Below are positions 10,188 through 21,987 of a stretch of DNA of 64,000 nucleotides, one piece after another. A program made the position numbers and the translations under genes. The first letter of the stretch is position 1. Each line of letters opens with the position of its first letter. Source of the DNA: Astragalus membranaceus (Eukaryota > Streptophyta > Magnoliopsida > Fabales > Fabaceae); the NCBI GenBank assembly GCA_039519185.1, contig CM076846.1:109340442-109404441 (forward strand). The letters run 5' to 3'. The notes under the pieces were generated by a model. It was not told the origin of the DNA. It made no database searches and worked only from the letters and a program-made list of their open reading frames with translations.

Positions 10188-11461
10188 CTATTACCATCAG
10201 AATTATTCTCACACTTGCTCTCACACACAAATGGTCTATTCGACAACTTGATGTAAATATCGCTTTTCTTAATGGTGTGCTTGAAGAAGAAGTCTACATG
10301 ATTAAACCACAAGGGTTTGAACATGGAGACAAAGGTCTGGTTTGCAAGATGCACAAAGCCATTTATGGCTTGAAGCAAGCTCCTCGTGCTTGGTATGACA
10401 AGTTAACCTCTATATTAGTTAGCTTCAGGTTTATTCCCAGCAAGTGTGAGCCTTCTTTGCTTGTCTACAACTCTAAGAGCATCTATATCTATGTCTTGAT
10501 CTATGTAGATGATATTATCATCACTGGTTCCTCCTCTCAAGCCATTTCCATTGTTATTCCAAGCTTAATTGTGCATTTGCCTTGAAACAATTTGGTGACT
10601 TGGACTATTTTCTGGGTATTGAAGTGAAACATACATCATCAGGTTCCCTGCTTCTTACTCAATCCAAATATCTTAAAGATCTTCTAATTAGGGCTGGCAT
10701 GTCAGAAGCTAAAGGAATCTCCACACTTCTGCCAGCTAAAGTCAAGTTATCCAAGTTTGGTTCTGATAACTTTGAGGATCCCTCTCTTTATAGGTCAATT
10801 GTTGGCGCATTACAATATGCTACAATTACACAGCCTGAGATTGGATTTGCTGTTAATAAGGCATGTCAGTTTATGGCTCAACCTTTGGAGTCTCATTGGG
10901 TTCCTGTTAAAAGGATCTTAAGGTATCTCAAGGGCATTCTTGACCTCGGCTTTGCTCTTCATCCTGCTGTCAGCACTGGTTCCTTTTCATTGCAGGCCTA
11001 TTGTGATGCTGATTGGGCCTCCGATGTTGATGATAGGAGGTCCACATCTGGTGCGTGTGTATTTTTTGGTCCCAACCTTGTGTCGTGGTGGTCCAAGAAA
11101 CAATCATTAGTGGCTAAGTCAAGTGCTGAAGCTGAGTATCGCAGCTTGGCACTAGCAGCAACTGAAGTACTTTGGGTGCAGTCTATTTTGCAGGAACTCA
11201 AGATACTTATTCATACACCAGTGATCTATTGTGACAATCAATCTACTGTGCCACAATCCTGTCCTTCATTCTAGAACTAAGCACATGGAACTGGACATCT
11301 TTTTTGTCCAAGAAAAGGTGCTTAGCAAATCTCTGGTGGTCACATATGTCCCTACCGAAGCCCAGCTTGCAGATATCTTAACTAAACCGCTGGCAAAGAC
11401 TGTTTTCTTCTATTTTCGTGACAAGCTCAATGTTCAGAGTCTTCCTCAACTCTCCCCATGA
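10188..11461 (+). pseudogene. Ty1/copia reverse transcriptase and RNase H remnant
   Basis: Three overlapping frames encode a copia polyprotein end. The RT part (10188-10585) has QLDVNIAFLNGVLEEEVYM, YGLKQAPRAWYDKL and the YVDD active-site box (LIYVDDIIITGSS). RT end plus RNase H follow at 10582-11274 (YRSIVGALQYAT, DADWASDVDDRRSTSG, KSSAEAEYRSLA). The C-terminal end is at 11231-11461 (RTKHMELDIFFV, ADILTKPL). Frameshifts or small deletions near 10560 and 11255 disrupt it. Gag, protease, integrase and the N-terminal RT are missing: the fragment starts abruptly at the junction with C1 gag. No methionine at the left end is meaningful. Confidence 0.93.
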
Positions 11462-11475
11462 GCTTGAGGGGGGCT

Positions 11476-12008
11476 AATAGAGATAGTAGACAACTTGAAG
11501 GAACATACTCATGTGAATAATGCAACTTGCCCACAATAATTGTCATCAATAATTGAGAGAAATAATTGTCATCTACTTGCCCACTTGCATCTAGTTGTCC
11601 ACTTGCATCTACTTGTCCACAATAATTGTCATCAATAATTGAGAGCAATAATTGAGAGCAATAATAAGTAATAGGGTGCACTCTAACTTATGGTGCTCCT
11701 AGTTTCTTTCTATAAATAGTCTAGTATATTGTACTTGAACATTGTCAATGAAAACACAAAATTTCTATTATGGAGAGTTCACTTCTCTCTCTATCAGTTT
11801 CTATCATCTCTCTCTCTCTACATCTCATATTTCTTCTATATATCTTCTCATCTCATTCCGGCCTCTCTCCTATCTCATTCTTATCTCCTTTCTCTTTCCC
11901 TCCATTTACCTCTCATCTCTCTTCAATACATCTTCTCATATCATGACCTCTCTTTCCCTCTCCATCTCCCTCATCTCTCTTCAATACATCTTCATTATAG
12001 TTTTCTAA
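11476..12008 (+). repeat. Probable 3' LTR of the copia remnant
   Basis: It follows the polypurine tract TTGAGGGGGGC. The start is TAATAGAG rather than the usual TG. A short direct repeat of CCACTTGCATCTA and CAATAATTGAGAG lies at about 11520-11660. A TATA box (TATAAATAG) is at 11711-11719, and the long CT-rich run at 11786-11990 is typical of a copia U5. The right end is only a guess, since I see no second LTR and no target duplication. Confidence 0.55.
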
Positions 12009-13270
12009 TTATATTATGTTATATAAGCTCATTATAAACTGAATAAAGAGAATTTACTAAATTTTTACACTTTTTTGCATGTATTGTCCAATATTCACCA
12101 AACTGTGTATTAGATAACATGTTATTCTGTACTGTGTTGTCCAATCCAGATTTTACTTGTTTGCGAATCAAACTGACCCTTAATTCTACAAAATACAAAA
12201 AGAGAAAAGAAGAGGTGCAAAAGGAATTAAACCAAAGTCCTTTTTATATGTTCTTTTTCTCTTCTTTTTCTTGCCGTTGAAAGAATGACATTGTAATGAT
12301 CAGTCTGTTAATTTGTTGTCTATTTTTAGTAGGTAATTTTAATTCCTGTCACAACTTTGCTTTTTGTGAATTGTTGATATGATTAATAGAACGTAACATT
12401 TTTCGTCACACATGTCAAATGTATAATTTTTTAAGCCCCAATCGTACAAAGTTCAAGGAGAAAGAAGAGGTGAAAAGGGAACTAAATCAAGTCCCTTTAA
12501 TATGTTATTTTTCTCGGGTGCTTTTAGGGTGAGGGAGCAAATTAAATCCCTCATCGTTGAACCATTAAATATAACTGTAAGATGTAGTATAAAAATTCTT
12601 TAGCGGTTAAGATTTAATATTGGCTGATTCAATCTTAATGACTCATAACATTTTACACAATATCCAACAGTCAGGTTTAGTGGTTCACCAGTGAGAGATT
12701 TGATTTACTCTCTCACCCCAGAAGCACCCTATTTTTCTGTCCCGGATGATGTCGGTGAAAGAATGAGAACTTTTTTTAAAAAAATTTCTGTCTATTTTAA
12801 TTATGAGAAATACTTGTTAGCAACGAAATTGAAACGTGCAGATACTAATGTTATAAATTTACGCACGGGTGTATTATTATAAAATGGATAGAATTAGCGT
12901 TTTTCGTACAATTCGTTGAATGCTATTCCTACGGTCAGTAATGCTCTTTAATTATTCATTGTCGTGTTCTTTTAATTCTTGTTATAGCTTCGCTGTTTGT
13001 GAAGTAGTTCGATTACTAGAATGTCAAATTTTTCGTCACATGCCACTCGATAGCAAGTCAACTGTATAATATTTTTAGGGTTTAAATATGATTTTGGTCC
13101 TCTAAATATGGGTCATTTGGTTAACCATGCAATATTTTTTAAAATAAATTTCTTCCAATTCAAACTTTTCCCTTCCAGTCCTGTTACTCGATCACTCTCT
13201 TAGTCAGTTGCTGATGTGTCAAACAAAATTCCTTCTAGCTTTGCCACATTGTTATTTTTTATTTTATTTT
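12009..13270. other. Non-coding AT-rich stretch with a diverged direct repeat
   Basis: No gene is supported; the 63-codon frame at 12691-12882 has no recognisable features. Segments around 12195-12440 and 12450-13080 resemble each other: each has an AAGAAGAGGTG(C)AAAAGGAA block, and each has a later block with TTCGTCACA followed by TGTATAAT. This suggests an old tandem duplication of a repeat of unknown type. Confidence 0.4.
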
Positions 13271-13275
13271 ATTTT

Positions 13276-13607
13276 TGTTCTGTACCGTATCTCTGGACCT
13301 GTATTCGATCTTAGACACAAGGTCCGATTCGAGATAGTTGGTAGGGGTTGGTCTTGATCAACCGAGCTTCGCTTCCGATCCGGGGCAGGTGGTACCTGCG
13401 GGGACACTCCGACGCTCAAGTCAGCTAGGGAACTGATTAGAGGTAAAGAGTAGGAAAGAGTGTGTACCTTAGACATTGCATTAAATGCTTATTTATAGGT
13501 TTTGAGATTCAATGGGAACCATTGGATCTAGGTCTTTAATCTCCACCATTGGTTGATAGATCTGCATTTGGTGTTGGGCCTTAGTGATAAAGGCCCAATC
13601 CGCAACA
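13276..13607 (-). repeat. 3' LTR of element D
   Basis: On the minus strand it starts TGTTGCGGATTGGGCC and ends GGTACAGAACA. A TATAAAT box on the minus strand lies at 13491-13497. Many C/T differences from the partner LTR suggest D is the older member of the nest. Confidence 0.88.
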
Positions 13608-13756
13608 GTTGCCCCCTAAGTCGGGTCGTCTTGGGGCGAGCTAGACTTGAAAGCCTTGTCCGAGTTCCACGAAACCGGGCTAGTGCTCCCGAGACTGAGA
13701 TGACCGTTGAGTGACTCAAGGTTCCTCTGAACATCCGGGATTCAGTCTTTAGATTG

Positions 13757-14404
13757 CGACATTCTACAAGGACGAGCTTATAGCTACGAAGGTGTCTGCC
13801 CCCAGCTTCGAAAGCCTCAGAGTGTCAGGAAATGATGTGACCACCGAGTGACTCGAGGTGTCAGTTTAATGTCGCCTTTAGGACAGTATTCTTCGTGGCC
13901 GAGCTTATACCAACGAGGGTGTCGGCCACCAGCCTCGAAGCGCCCGAGATACGGGTCTTGTCAAAGATCTTCGAGGCCAGGCTGATACCAGCGAGGGTGT
14001 CTGCCACCAGCCTCGGCAATGTTAAAAACGTGACCACCCGAGGGACTTGAGGTGTCAATTTAAAGTCGCCTTCAGGGCAGTTTACCAGGACTCGACCCAG
14101 ATCAAACTCGCCTTTTAGGGTAATGACAACCTCGGCCATTTAAAACGTGACCACCTGAGTGATTCGAGGTGTCAGTTTAAAGTCGCCTTCAGGGCAGTTT
14201 TCTAAGACTCGATCCAGATCGAACTCGCCCTTCAGGGTAATGGCAACCTCGGCCATTTAAAACGTGACCACCTGAGTGACTCGAGGTGTCAGTTTAAAGT
14301 CGCCTTCAGGGCAGTTTACCAGGACTCGGCCCAGATCGAACTCGCCTTTCAGGGTAATAGCAGCCTCGGCCATGTTAAAACGCGACCACCTGAGGGACTC
14401 GAGG
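13757..14404. repeat. Degenerate tandem repeats inside element D (about 118 bp unit)
   Basis: The later part consists of units starting near 14027, 14145, 14261 and 14380, each with ACGTGACCACC, CGAGGTGTCAGTTTAA and AGTCGCCTTCAGGGCAG. An earlier, looser set (13770-14020) repeats GAGGGTGTC(T/G)GCCACCAGCCTCG. B2 inserted into the last unit; the interrupted CGAGGTGTCAGTTTAATGTCG resumes at 28392. The region is non-coding. Confidence 0.85.
14400..14404. other. Left target site duplication of B2 (CGAGG)
   Basis: CGAGG directly precedes the LTR start TGTAACGCCC and is repeated at 28392-28396 right after the LTR end TGTTACA. Confidence 0.88.
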
Positions 14405-15135
14405 TGTAACGCCCAAATATTTAATTAAATTATTTAATTAAATATTTAGGTATCCAATTATTTATTTATTTATTTTAGTTGGTGTAATTATATTAGCATT
14501 TGACTAAGAGGTGTATAATCGAATATTAGGGGATGGTGTTAGTAATCGGGCTTATGCTGGAGGAAAGCCCGTGATCCAAGTCCACTAGCTAGGCGCATAG
14601 GTGAAGCGCCTAGGCTAGGGTTTGGTTTCATTATGCGATTTGTTGGAGAAAAAGAAAGAAAAAGTTGCGAATAGAAGAGAGGAAGAGAGAAGAGGGACGG
14701 CGCGCATACAAGGGAGAAGAGGAGGAGGATCTCGCACATCCAAGGAGAAGAGAGGAGCAGTGTTGCTGAGGTTTTGTTGGTGACTTGATCAAGAAGATTA
14801 GTGCTCTCCTACTATAAGGTAAGGGTGGGGTTCTTCCTTATAATGGGGTTTTTTGATGGGGTTATGTGGGGATAGGTCCTATAGTACCCTTTGATTGATT
14901 TTGATGTTTGATTTGGTGTTAGTTGAATTACATCTATGTTGAATTGAAATTTGATATTGTTGGTGATTGTTGTGACTCAAAGAAATTGGTGATTCATTGT
15001 TGTTAGTCCTAATTGCATGTTAGGTGTTCGATAAAATGTTTGTTTGGTGTTGTGATTCACAAATTATGGTGATTGACATTGGTGATTGAGGATTGGTGAT
15101 TTGAATTGGTGAATTAGCGAAATTATTGAACCCTA

Positions 15136-15785
15136 GGGCGCCATGGGCGCCATTGTCTTAGTTGCTGTTTTTGGCGCCCTGTGCCTGGGCGCTGTGCCTG
15201 TCCATGTTGCCTGGTGTTTCTGTTGCTGTTTCTGGCGCTCAGTGCCTGGGCGCCGTGTCTGGTGGGTGTGTGCGTGCGCCAGGATGTTGTTGCTGCTGTG
15301 TTCTGAGTCATGGGCGCCATGGGCGCCAGAGTTGCTGTTGTTGTTTCCCTGCATGTGTTGCAGTTTTTGGCGCCCTGCTGCTAGGCGCCGTGTCTGGTGT
15401 CTGTCTCATGTGCCAGTGGGTGAGTGTTGCCTGTGTCTTGGCGCAGGGACGCCATGGGCGCATGTTCCTGGGTTGTGTTGCGTGCTGTCTTGGCGCAGGG
15501 GCGCCATGGGCGCCGTTCCCGTGGCTGATGCATGTCTCGGTTCTGTGTTGCGTTGGTGTTGTAGGTTGTCTGGGCGCCAAGGGCGCCAATTCCTGTACTA
15601 GGTTGCATTTTTGGTTGTGTTCTAGCTGGTCTGGGCGCCAAGGGCGCCATGTTCTGTAGTGTTGCTAGGCGCCCTGCTCCTGGGCGCCAGGTTCAGCGTG
15701 TTGTCTTGTTGCTGGGCGCCCTGCTCCTAGGCGCCAGTTTGCTGTGTTGCGTTTTCCTGCTAGGCGCCTTGTGCCTGGGCGCCAT
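15136..15785. repeat. Array of paired GGCGCC palindromes in B2 5' LTR
   Basis: About twelve couplets of GGCGCC-like words, most with a spacer of 3 to 10 bases, occur at roughly 35-75 bp intervals. Examples are GGGCGCCATGGGCGCC (15309) and GGGCGCCAAGGGCGCC (15572, 15633). The region has long open frames on both strands, but these show no domain and arise from the stop-poor GC-rich sequence. The matching array in the 3' LTR is at 26450-27105. Confidence 0.9.
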
Positions 15786-16117
15786 TTTCAGCATATGTCT
15801 CAGTTTTGTTCCCATTTTGTTTTTGCAATATCTTTTGACTCGGGTGTCCGATTGAGACGCTTCAAAATGTTTTGGAAAGCTTATTCAGATGCCTAACTGA
15901 AGATTCTAATTTGAGGCAAAGTGGTCCAATTTTCTGGAAAAGTTGTTAACCGTTGGTGTAGTCGTTTAATGGTGATGTTTTAAAAAAAAAAAAGAAAGTC
16001 GTCATGTCTCAAATGCTTTGGAAAAACTGTCATTGCCCCAAATGTTTAGGAAAATTGTTGTCATCTTGGTGTCTTGGTGCTGTTTTTGAAATTGTTATCC
16101 TCTTGGTGTCTTGGTGC

Positions 16118-16213
16118 GGTTTGAGCTAGGTGTGAAGGCTCAAACCTTGGTGTTGTTGGAACTAGGTGTGAAGGTTCCAAGTCTTGGTGCGGTTTGAGCT
16201 AGGTGGGAAGGCT
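16118..16213. repeat. Three small inverted repeats with a constant core, B2 5' LTR
   Basis: At 16118-16146 the arms GGTTTGAGC and GCTCAAACC flank TAGGTGTGAAG. At about 16156-16180 the arms TTGGAAC and GTTCCAA flank the same core. A third copy (16191-16216) runs into the A2 breakpoint. Confidence 0.8.
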
Positions 16214-16405
16214 CAATTTCGAACCCAACTCCTTCTGCAAACTACTCCAAAAGTCCGAAGTGAACCTTGGGTCTCTATCCGACACAATGCACAAAGGAAC
16301 GCCATGCAGCTTCACAATCACCTGAATATAGATCTCTGCCAATCTCGACACCGGGTACTTAATGCCGATAGGAATGAAATGAGCAGACTTCTCCAGTCTA
16401 TCCAC
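16214..16405 (-). pseudogene. Integrase fragment of A2
   Basis: Only about 60 residues remain, from DRLEKSAHF to the SDRDPRF region and LGSKLSL, where it runs into B LTR sequence. It contains the second catalytic aspartate but not the glutamate. Confidence 0.85.
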
Positions 16406-18114
16406 AACCTCATACTACCATCTTCCTTTTTCACTAGCAACACTGGAGCTCCCCACGGCGACACACTCGGTCTTACAAACTTCTTTTCTAACAAATCCTC
16501 AAGTTGCTTCTTCAATTCTGCCAACTCAGACGCAGACATTCTATATGGTGCCATAGACACAGGCTTAGTGCCAGGAACTAGATCAATAGTAAACTCCACC
16601 TCTCTCTCTGGTGGTATATCCGAAATCTCGTCAGGAAACACCTCGGAAAACTCGCACACCACCTGCAACTCATCAATCTTCGCTTGGCTCTCATCAGACA
16701 ACGACACTAACAGAGAAAACAGCTGAACCTCTTCTCTCATCACCCTGTGCAGCTGACCCGCAGATAGCAAACCAGACTTCTCTTCCGGCGAAGCGAAACT
16801 CACGGACCTTTCGCGACAGTTGATATGTACATGATTATCAACTAACCAGTCCATACCCAGAATGACATCCATTCCACTCAGCGGCAAACAGATCAAATCA
16901 ACTAAAAATTCTCTACCATATATAGATACAGGACATTTGGCACAAACAACGGAGGTAGTTACCGAACCCTTAGCTGGAGTATCGATAACCATCTCTCTCA
17001 ACATATCAGATAAGACAAGACTCAGTTTCTCAACACATGCGGCAGCAATAAAATTATGGGTAGCACCAGTATCAACAATAGCAATAAGAGGAAAATTATT
17101 GATATAGCACGTACCTCGAATCTCATTCACCACATCAGACCCAGCCAGAGCGAACACTTTCCCAAAAGACTTCTCCTTCTTGGGTTTTGAGCACTGTGTA
17201 CTGATGTGACCACCCTCCCCACAATTAAAGCATACCACCTCCTTCTTATCACAGCTAGAAGATATGTGCCCCTCTTTCCCACACCGATAACATCTCTTCT
17301 TATCCCCGCTTGGGCAATCTGGACTCTTATGACCTGCTCTCCCACACGTGTAACAAGTAATACTGGCTGCAGCATCTCCCCCACTTTGCTTAGACCCACC
17401 AACAAACTTCCCTTTGCCCTTACCAGCAGGCACCTCATATGGCTTACCACGACTCGAGAAGTTCTTTTGCTTTTCTTTCATAACTCTGGAGAAGGCATTA
17501 CTGTCCTCCTCATAAATCCGGCTGCTATCAACCAACAGAGAGAACACACGAATTTGTTGATACCCTATGGCTTTCTTAATATCGGCACGCAACCCGTTTT
17601 CAAACTTAATGCATTTGGAGAACTCAGCACCCTCTCCATCATAGTGCGGATAAAACTTGGACAGCTCAGTAAATTTTGCAGCATATTCAGTTACAGACAT
17701 GTTACCTTGTTCAAGCCTCAGAAACTCAACCTCTTTCTTTCCGCGGACATCTTCCGGATAGTATTTCCTCCTGAACTCTCTCTAGAACACAGCCCAAGTA
17801 ATCTCTTCATTGGCGACCATCAACCTCTGCCTAGCCGCCATCCACCAGTCATCAGCCTCTCTCTTCAACATGTGCGTACCATAACGAACCTTCTGAGCAT
17901 CGGTACAATCCATAACGCGGAAGATCCGCTCCATCTCTCTCAGCCACTCAAGGGCACCATCAGGGTTATACCCGCCTTCAAAAGTAGGAGGGTTCTCTCG
18001 CTGGAACGTAGCCAAACTGCGCGTCCCAGCATCACCAGCACCTGGCATGTTGCCCACAACCCCAGCTATAGCCTGCAAAGCAGCAGCAAGTGCAGCATCG
18101 TTCCGTCCTGCCAT
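16318..18114 (-). pseudogene. Gag, protease and RT start of A2
   Basis: Equivalent of 1175-2836. A CAG to TAG change at 17782-17784 (sense strand) stops gag after 110 residues. Past it, the frame continues with gag end, three zinc knuckles, the protease (IVDTGATHNF) and the RT start. Here, unlike in A1, the RT codon is TGG (16453-16455), so the frame passes GAPVLLVKKEDGSMRL and reaches the deletion junction before running out of frame. Each copy therefore has its own nonsense change, of C-to-T type on one strand. Confidence 0.92.
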
Positions 18115-18227
18115 TCTAGCACTGTAACAGAAAACAGAATTCAGAAACGAGTAACAAAACTCAAATGCTACTCAACTTGACGACTCAACCACCAGCCGGA
18201 CAGACCGAACTCCTCTGATACCACTAA

Positions 18228-20530
18228 TGTAACACCCCTTTTCTACCCCATAATTTATACGTCATTTATCAGAGTAATTCTTTTTCGCAAATATTAATTC
18301 AACTGATAGAAAAGAAATGCCACATTGTCATTAACAAAACTCTTCAATTACACCCATCAAGGTTTGTGCAACAAGGCACCCGTCATGAAAGTTAAACTCC
18401 AAAAATCACATCACAGCGGAATAAAACAATAACTCACTAATACCACTCAAACACGTCTCACATCATCGACATAATCATTAAACAACTAGTTAATTAATTA
18501 ACAAATTCCAACCACGCCCCCTAGGTGTCACAGTATCAGAGAGCGACTCGACAGACATCCCAATAGCTATTAAAGAAGGCAGCAGGACCTTCACTCGCGG
18601 TTACCTGCAGCGTTGCCACAATAGAGCAACATTCCAAGCAGAAGGGGTGAGAATTTCAACAAAACATAATTAAGCACATAATAGAGTAATGTGAACAAAG
18701 CAATCATACAACATCGTCATCACCTTCAACATCATCGTCACTGAACACTAATTCAAATCACAATTTTTACCACAAGTCATAAATCATGAATGTGCATGGA
18801 AATGCAACCCACGCCTGGGTATATGCATGATGGTACCATTCTCGTCATAATTAAGCCACTATGGGCACATCGTCACTGTTTTACATCAATAAGAGGCCGA
18901 AGCCTATTCGTCATAATATGCACATGCTATGAGACACTATGGACACATGTGCCACGCCAAATCAGTCACCTGGAGTCCTCGTCATCGTCGTCATAAAAAC
19001 ACTCGTAGAGTGTACTCGTCATAATCATCACAATTATATCACATCATCATAAACATCACATTTAAATTGAGAAAACAACACCTTAACATTTAAGGAAATA
19101 GCATCATTTTTTATTTCATCAACAACATTTTTATGTTTAAAATATTATTTTCGGACTCTCGGTAAAATTTCGGCACAGGCATAAAATTTTTGGCGCACGG
19201 GGCAGCGCCTAAGGCGCGCCCAGCACTACGCAACACACGCACCAGGCGCGCCCAGAGGCAGCGCCCAGCACCACGCGCACAACAGCGCCACACACACAGA
19301 CCCACAGGGACAACTCCAAAATGACACGTGCAAAAATAAAACCACTCGAGCCAAAATGTTTAAAATTGAATTTGGGCACGCAAATGCAAAAGATGGCACG
19401 GTAAAATATTCCCAGAATTCGAAGTTTCACCCCAAAACACCCCATATGCGCACACAAGAAACACTCACCGAGACAACTCCAAAATGAAATCTGCAAAAAT
19501 AAAACCACTCGAGCCAAAATGTTTAAAATTGAATTTGGGCACGCAAATGCAAAAGATAGCACGGTAAAATATGCCCAGAATTCGAAGTTTCACCCAAAAC
19601 ACCCCATATGCGCACACAAGCAACACCCACCGAGACAACTCCAAAATGACATGTGAAAAAATAAAACCACTCGAGCCAAAATGTTTAAAATTGAATTTGG
19701 GCTCGCAAATGCAAAAGATGGCACGGTAAAATATGCCCAGAATTCGAAGTTTCACCCAAAACACTCCATATGCGCACACAAGCAACACCCACCGAGACAA
19801 CTCCAAAATGACATGTGCAAAAATAAAACCACTCGAGCCAAAATGTTTAAAATTGAATTTGGGCACGCAAATGCAAAAGATGGCACGGTAAAATATGCCC
19901 AGAATTCGAAGTTTCACCCAAAACGCCCCATATGCGCACACAATCGCCATTTCATCGAATAGTTTACATGCAGCAGAATTTTTTAAACGAAAATCAGCAT
20001 GATCACATCATAATTCCTTCCCAACCATCATCAAACATCACACATACGAAACTACACATAACAACATCAACGATTCATCAAACAACATCGTAATCCGCAA
20101 CTCTCATAATTCGCAACATCATTTTTCGCAACTCTCATAACAACATCATACTTCGCAACATCATAGTTTGCAATTCATCAAATCACATACTCAATTATAT
20201 TAAATCGAAACGCTCACCCTTACCTCGAACGTGTAAGCCCCTAGCCTGAAGAAGATGATCACGTACGAGAACACCGCAACACGAAAGCTCTTCCTTCCCT
20301 TCCTCTTCTCAGCGCCGTCGCACTCTTCTTTTCTCTCCCTCCCTTCGCAAGCTTTTTCTTTCTTTTCTCCACAAGTGATGCGATTCCTAAGACCCTAGCG
20401 CCTTTGGAGCCTAAGCTAACGGGCTTGGGCTTCATGGGCCAGTCACACCGTCCCGGAATTACCAACACCACTCCCTGACTCGAATTTAAATAAGAATAAC
20501 ATATTAATAATTTATACTAATAATATTACC

Positions 20531-20564
<34 letters not shown>

Positions 20565-20620
20565 TTGCAACACTTAAATAATTTAATCAAATAATTAATT
20601 AAATTATTTTGGGTGTTACA
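18228..20620 (-). repeat. 5' LTR of A2 with four-copy tandem repeat at 19312-19953
   Basis: Almost the same as 2950-5348 but 6 bases shorter because of the TAA run at about 20517-20562. The 162-bp tandem repeat and the GCGCC-rich block (about 19191-19268) are retained. The primer site on the minus strand is at about 18213-18223. Confidence 0.92.
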
Positions 20621-20854
20621 CTAAACTTTGGTTGTTATATTTTATTGTTTGGAGTCCATTCAGGACGTTATTATTTTATGTTTTAGAACTTATTTCTTTC
20701 CGCTGCGTGGTGATGTATTTTTGACAAAGTTATTTATATCGTATGAGACGTTTTATTTAAAGATGAATGTGTGACATCTCTTTTCGAAGTATGAAATAAA
20801 ATTTTGTGACTCTGATTTTATTAAATAGTTACCGGGTAGAAAAGGGGTGCTACA
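20621..20854 (+). repeat. 5' LTR of B2, last part, with primer site following
   Basis: It continues the B LTR after A2 and ends GGGTGCTACA. The primer site TGGTATCCGAGC (20859-20870) follows. Confidence 0.88.
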
Positions 20855-20976
20855 TTAGTGGTATCCGAGCAAAAGTTCGGTCTGTCCGGCCAAGTTGTCC
20901 AGTCGTGGTGTCAATTGACAATGGTGTGTTGTCAATTATATCTAACTGTTGTTTGTTTTGCGGCAAGTGAGTTGAA

Positions 20977-21987
20977 ATGGCTGGGAGGAACGATGCTGCA
21001 ATTGCTGCTGCTCTAGCTGCTATGGCGCAGGCTGTGCAGAATCAGCAGAATGCCGGTGAGAATGCTTGGACTCGCAGTCTGGCGACATTTCAGAGAGAGA
21101 ATCCGCCTACGTTCAAGGGCAAGTATGATCCCGATGGTGCTTTAGCTTGGTTGAAAGAAATGGAGAGGATTTTTCGAGTGATGGATTGTACCCAAGCACA
21201 AAAGGTCTGCTATGGTACGCATATACTAGCTGAGGAAGCTGATGATTGGTGGTTGGAGACAAGGCATGGGTTGGAGGCTGCTAATGAAGAGATTACCTGG
21301 GAAGTGTTCAGCAGAGAGTTTAACCGTAAGTATTATCTGGAAGATGTCCGAGGGAAGAAAGAGATTGAGTTTCTGGAACTGAAACAAGGGAGTATGTCCG
21401 TATCAGAGTATGCCGCTAAGTTCGTGGAGCTAGCAAAGTTTTATCCGCATTACACTGGAGCTAATGCTGAGTTTTCTAAGTGTATCAAGTTTGAGAATGG
21501 TTTGAGGCCCGAGATCAAGAAGGCAATTGGATATCAGAAGATCCGTGTCTTTGCTGACTTGATTGATAGTTGCAGAATTTTTGAGGAGGATAGTAATGCC
21601 CACTACAAGATTGTGAACGATAAGAGGGGCAAGTCTCAGAGTCGTGGTAAGCCGTATGATGCTCCTGCTAGTGGGTGAGATGCTTCGGTCGGTATCATGT
21701 GTTTCAGATGTGGCGAATCTGGTCATAAGAGTAATGCGTGCAAAGCTGAGGCGAAGAGGTGTCTCCGTTGTGGTAAGATTGGGCATGAGGCACCCGGGTG
21801 TGAGCACAAGGAGGTGATTTGTTTCAACTGTGGCGAAGGAGGGCACATCAGTAGTCAGTGTCAGAAACCGAAGAAGGAACGAGCTGGTGGAAGAGTATTC
21901 ACTTTGGTAGGGGCAGAGACTTCTAAGGAGGGCGGACTTATTAGAGGTACATTCTTCATTAATGGTGTTCCTCTAACTTATATTGTG
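20977..21987 (+). pseudogene. Gag of B2 with nonsense codon
   Basis: Same gag as at 5705-6715. A GGA to TGA change at 21676-21678 stops the protein after 233 residues, before the zinc knuckles. The remainder reads on from 21697 with three CCHC knuckles and runs into C2 after GVPLTYIV. B1 still has GGA at this codon, so the stop arose after duplication. Confidence 0.92.

Larger units (their letters stand above)
14405..16213 (+). repeat. 5' LTR of B2, first part
   Basis: It starts TGTAACGCCCAAAT, with an early block of GGTGATTG-type words (14960-15120), then the GGCGCC pair array (15136-15785). The conserved TTTTGACTCGGG...GGAAAGCTTATTC block follows (about 15824-15900), then small inverted repeats with core TAGGTGTGAA (16118-16213). 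At 16213 it breaks into A2 within CTCAATTT, present on both sides. The part equivalent to about 27505-28157 of the 3' LTR is missing. Confidence 0.88.
16214..20620 (-). mobile_element. Element A2: second copy of element A, truncated in integrase
   Basis: It is nearly identical to A1 (935-5348) but lacks the integrase end, polypurine tract and whole 3' LTR, which were lost together with part of the surrounding B LTR. On the right it ends at the same LTR boundary, followed by the same B sequence as A1. The internal RT-integrase deletion is shared with A1. Confidence 0.92.

Noticed and set aside
12691..12882. 63-codon open frame
   Set aside because: Short, with no recognisable feature or supporting context.
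15123..15855. Several overlapping open frames on both strands in the GGCGCC region, also at 26194-27171
   Set aside because: Stop-poor GC-rich repeat sequence opens all frames; translations are Cys/Gly/Trp- or Arg/Pro-rich with no domain.
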